Source: Devosia sp.
GTDB taxonomy: Bacteria > Pseudomonadota > Alphaproteobacteria > Rhizobiales > Devosiaceae
Length of the DNA: 64,000 nt
Direction of reading: 5' to 3'
NCBI GenBank assembly: GCA_015234425.1
Contig: JADGNE010000017.1
Span: 62,001-126,000 of the forward strand
Part shown: one piece after another, positions 62,077 through 64,000 of the stretch
How positions within the stretch are numbered: position 1 is the stretch's first letter
How the letters are laid out: each line of letters opens with the position of its first letter
The notes under the pieces: model-generated
What the model saw: the letters and a program-made list of their open reading frames with translations, nothing else
Told to the model about the DNA's origin: nothing
Database searches by the model: none
Position numbers and translations under genes: made by a program

Positions 62077-62102
62077 AACGCAGTAACGTGAGTTAGCGTT
62101 CC
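62077..62102 (-). promoter_or_regulatory. EcfG-type (general stress) promoter of katE
   Basis: Read on the minus strand, GGAAC (62102-62098) and CGTT (62080-62077) are separated by exactly 17 nt, matching the EcfG consensus GGAAC-N16/17-CGTT. The -10 element lies 62 nt from the katE ATG. The remaining 222 nt to the next gene on the + strand hold its promoter and nothing else that I recognise. Confidence 0.75.
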
Positions 62103-62324
62103 TAAGGCTCTATTCGAGTGTCCTGGCGCTATACCGATGATACTTGCCAAGGCGCGATGCATTTGTCAGACATATGGCATTAGGCGGATTTGAGGGGAAG
62201 TTGGATCCGTCTCTGCGCCGGGCGAGGGAGCCTGGTGCCAGTAGAGAGTGACCGTTTCAACGGGCATGGTCCCGCACTGAACGGCGCATGAGGGAACGTC
62301 CATCTTGCTCAAGGAGGGAGCTCT

Positions 62325-63929
62325 ATGAATGCACTTGTGAGACTGGCCGGCATCATGGTGGCTACAACGGCGCTGTCCGCGCCGGTGCTGGCGCAGACGA
62401 CCGTGGTGGCACCGAGCGGGAACAGCGCCGGCACCTACATGGACTATATGAAGACCGTCTATGATCGCGGCACCGGCTCGGAGCTGCTGCAGATCCCGAT
62501 CGCGACCTTCGACAAGGAATTCGAGCTGACGCCGATGGCGGCCGAAAGCTGGAGCCAGTCTGAAGATGGTCTCACCTGGACGTTCAATCTGCGTCCCGGT
62601 CTCGTCTGGTCCGATGGGGAACCGCTCACTGCGGAAGACTTTGTCTTCGCGCTGCAGCGTGCAGCCACCTCGGGCTATGACTTTGCCTGGTACTGGGACT
62701 TTGCCGGCGGCATCAAGGGTTGGAAGGAAGTCACCGAAGGCACGGCCGAAGTGTCGACGCTTGGCCTCAAGGCTGTCGACGATCTGACCATCGAAGTCAC
62801 CACCGTCGCGCCAAAACCGTACCTGCCGTCGGTCACCAGCCTCTGGTACCCGGTGCCCAAGCACAAGGTCGACGAGCTCGGCGATGACTGGTCGCTCGAT
62901 GTCTCTACCATCGTCTCATCCGGTCCGTTCGAGATCGAGAGCTGGGAGAAATCCAACAATTCGGTGGTGCTGACCAAGTCCGATACTTATACGGGCCCAT
63001 GGTCTCCGATGATCGATCGACTTGAACTCGATCCGACGCTCAATGCCCCGGAAGTCGGGTTGCCGGCGTTCCTTGCTGGTGATGCGGACTATTCCTTCCT
63101 CAATACCGGGCAAGTTCCGGTTGCTACCCAGCGTTACCCCGATGGAATCCGCAAGAATGCTGTTTTTGCGACGTCCTATATTTCCTATGATCTGGATGCT
63201 GCCCCGTTCAACGACGTCAACGTGCGCCGGGCGTTCTACTATGCCGTCGATCGCGATGAGCTGACCTCGACCGTTCTCAAGGACATTGCCATTCCGGCAG
63301 GGTCGCTTCTGCCGCCCGGCTATCCTGGATATAATCCGGATATCGCCGCCGAGGCGGTGTTCGATCCCGAAAAGGCAAAGCAGTTCCTTGCAGAGGCCGG
63401 CTTCCCCAATGGGGAAGGTTTCCCCGAAGTCGAGATCTGGTATCGCGAAGAGGGTGGCTACAACGGCGCCATCGTTCCGGCCATGGCGCAATATCTGCAG
63501 GCCGAGTTCAAGGAAGCCCTTGGCATCTCGCTCAATATTCGTGCGCTTCCGGGTCCGGAGTGGATGGATGGGTTGCGCGGCAAGAAGAACAACATCTTCA
63601 TCGCCCCATATGAATACGACTATCTCGATCCGTCGAATTTTTATGGCATTTTCTTCAACGGTGGCCGCCACGGCTATTTCGTTCCAGAATATGACGCGAT
63701 TGTAGCCAAGGCGGACTCCGAAAGCGATTGGGATACGCGCTACGGCCTCTATGCCGAAGCCGAGCAGCTGATGATCGACCAGGGGCTGATCGTTCCGCTC
63801 GTCCATCCGGTGACCATCGCCGTTGTTTCCGACCAGATGGGCGGTGATGGGGTCGCGCCAAACTCGCTGGGCTTCACCCAGCTGGACCGGCTCGGCCACT
63901 ACTTCTTCACCCACATCACCAAGCAGTAG
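62325..63929 (+). CDS. ABC transporter substrate-binding protein, oligopeptide (OppA/DppA) type
   Basis: Periplasmic SBP of family 5, 534 aa with a Sec signal peptide (MNALVRLAGIMVATTALSAPVLA). The family core includes ELTPMAAESWSQSEDGLTWTFNLRPGLVWSDGEPLTAEDFVFALQRA-type sequence, NVRRAFYYAVDRDEL, FDPEKAKQFLAEAGFP and a C-terminal lobe ending LGHYFFTHITKQ. It is the first gene of an import system: a hairpin and then an ATG at 63995 (start of a likely permease) reach the window edge. Ligand unknown; short peptides are typical. Confidence 0.93.
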   Translation: MNALVRLAGIMVATTALSAPVLAQTTVVAPSGNSAGTYMDYMKTVYDRGTGSELLQIPIATFDKEFELTPMAAESWSQSEDGLTWTFNLRPGLVWSDGEPLTAEDFVFALQRAATSGYDFAWYWDFAGGIKGWKEVTEGTAEVSTLGLKAVDDLTIEVTTVAPKPYLPSVTSLWYPVPKHKVDELGDDWSLDVSTIVSSGPFEIESWEKSNNSVVLTKSDTYTGPWSPMIDRLELDPTLNAPEVGLPAFLAGDADYSFLNTGQVPVATQRYPDGIRKNAVFATSYISYDLDAAPFNDVNVRRAFYYAVDRDELTSTVLKDIAIPAGSLLPPGYPGYNPDIAAEAVFDPEKAKQFLAEAGFPNGEGFPEVEIWYREEGGYNGAIVPAMAQYLQAEFKEALGISLNIRALPGPEWMDGLRGKKNNIFIAPYEYDYLDPSNFYGIFFNGGRHGYFVPEYDAIVAKADSESDWDTRYGLYAEAEQLMIDQGLIVPLVHPVTIAVVSDQMGGDGVAPNSLGFTQLDRLGHYFFTHITKQ

Positions 63930-63945
63930 ACGCTTTTCGCATTGC

Positions 63946-63973
63946 GCGCTTCCCGGCTCCGGTCGGGAGGCGC
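63946..63973 (+). other. Hairpin after the substrate-binding protein gene
   Basis: A 10-bp stem (63946-63955 with 63964-63973, one G-T pair) and 8-nt loop without a U-run lie 16 nt after the stop codon. Such hairpins between the binding-protein gene and the permease genes of ABC operons often stabilise the upstream message and raise its relative yield. Confidence 0.6.
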
Positions 63974-64000
63974 CCCTCTGCCAAGGGTCCATCCATGCCT

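Overview
The window is chromosomal DNA of a high-GC alphaproteobacterium. Gene order and protein features point to the Hyphomicrobiales (Rhizobiales), most likely the Devosia/Pelagibacterium branch (family-level inference, moderate confidence). The order cdsA-rseP-bamA-lpxD-fabZ-lpxA-lpxB-gltA-gltX-comEC-lexA-moeA-moaC-trpC-trpD-trpG-trpE-ppiD-tpiA-secG-pyrG-eno is the conserved alphaproteobacterial backbone. GTTC-N7-GTTC LexA boxes and an EcfG-type stress promoter (GGAAC-N17-CGTT) are also typical of this class. I recognised no rRNA, tRNA, CRISPR array, phage or insertion sequence.

Layout. 1-7.9 kb: envelope biogenesis on the + strand (3' end of uppS, cdsA, rseP, bamA, lpxD-fabZ-lpxA-lpxB). 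7.9-10.8 kb: gltA and gltX on the minus strand. 10.9-13.0 kb: comEC, split over three reading frames by two apparent single-base insertions. 13.0-19.5 kb: a galactoside/sugar-acid catabolic island (GH42 beta-galactosidase, SMP-30 lactonase, DgoA, DgoK and a divergent IlvD/Edd-family dehydratase) inserted between comEC and lexA. It encodes most of a De Ley-Doudoroff route from beta-galactosides to pyruvate and glyceraldehyde-3-phosphate. 19.5-20.9 kb: a repeat-bearing spacer and an NTF2-like/NUDIX fusion gene broken by an amber stop. 20.9-29.3 kb: the minus-strand ppiD-trpE-trpG-trpD-trpC-moaC-moeA run, nearly all with 1-4 nt overlaps, followed by lexA with its own operator. A 23-codon ORF lies between trpE and trpG.

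29.4-38.7 kb: tpiA, secG, pyrG and eno with accessory genes (DUF4169 protein, MHS-family transporter, secreted protein, VOC protein with a palindromic operator, NAD-dependent epimerase, aquaporin). 38.7-43.7 kb: an Arr-type rifampin ADP-ribosyltransferase behind AMP nucleosidase, DUF1176 protein, folD, DUF1643 protein, a palindromic repeat and an unrecognised Cys-motif protein. 43.8-50.1 kb: full-length cobalamin-dependent metH with an upstream 16-bp palindrome, rlpA and a D,D-carboxypeptidase. 50.3-55.2 kb: the tightly coupled operon tmk-holB-metG-tatD-MBL hydrolase.

55.2-59.8 kb: a possible small-molecule catabolic cluster. An SDR, a creatininase-type amidohydrolase and a GntR regulator lie on the minus strand. 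They are divergent from an isoaspartyl peptidase and an M29/NicX-like protein on the plus strand, with a strong inverted repeat in the divergent control region. 59.9-64.0 kb: large-subunit catalase katE with an EcfG promoter, then an oligopeptide-type ABC substrate-binding protein at the window edge.

The most notable points are two adjacent decayed loci (comEC and the NUDIX fusion) flanking the sugar-acid island, the possible Trp-containing leader-like ORF inside the trp operon, several well-defined operators, and the divergent amidohydrolase/peptidase cluster. I did not find a clearly new multi-gene system such as a defence or mobile system.
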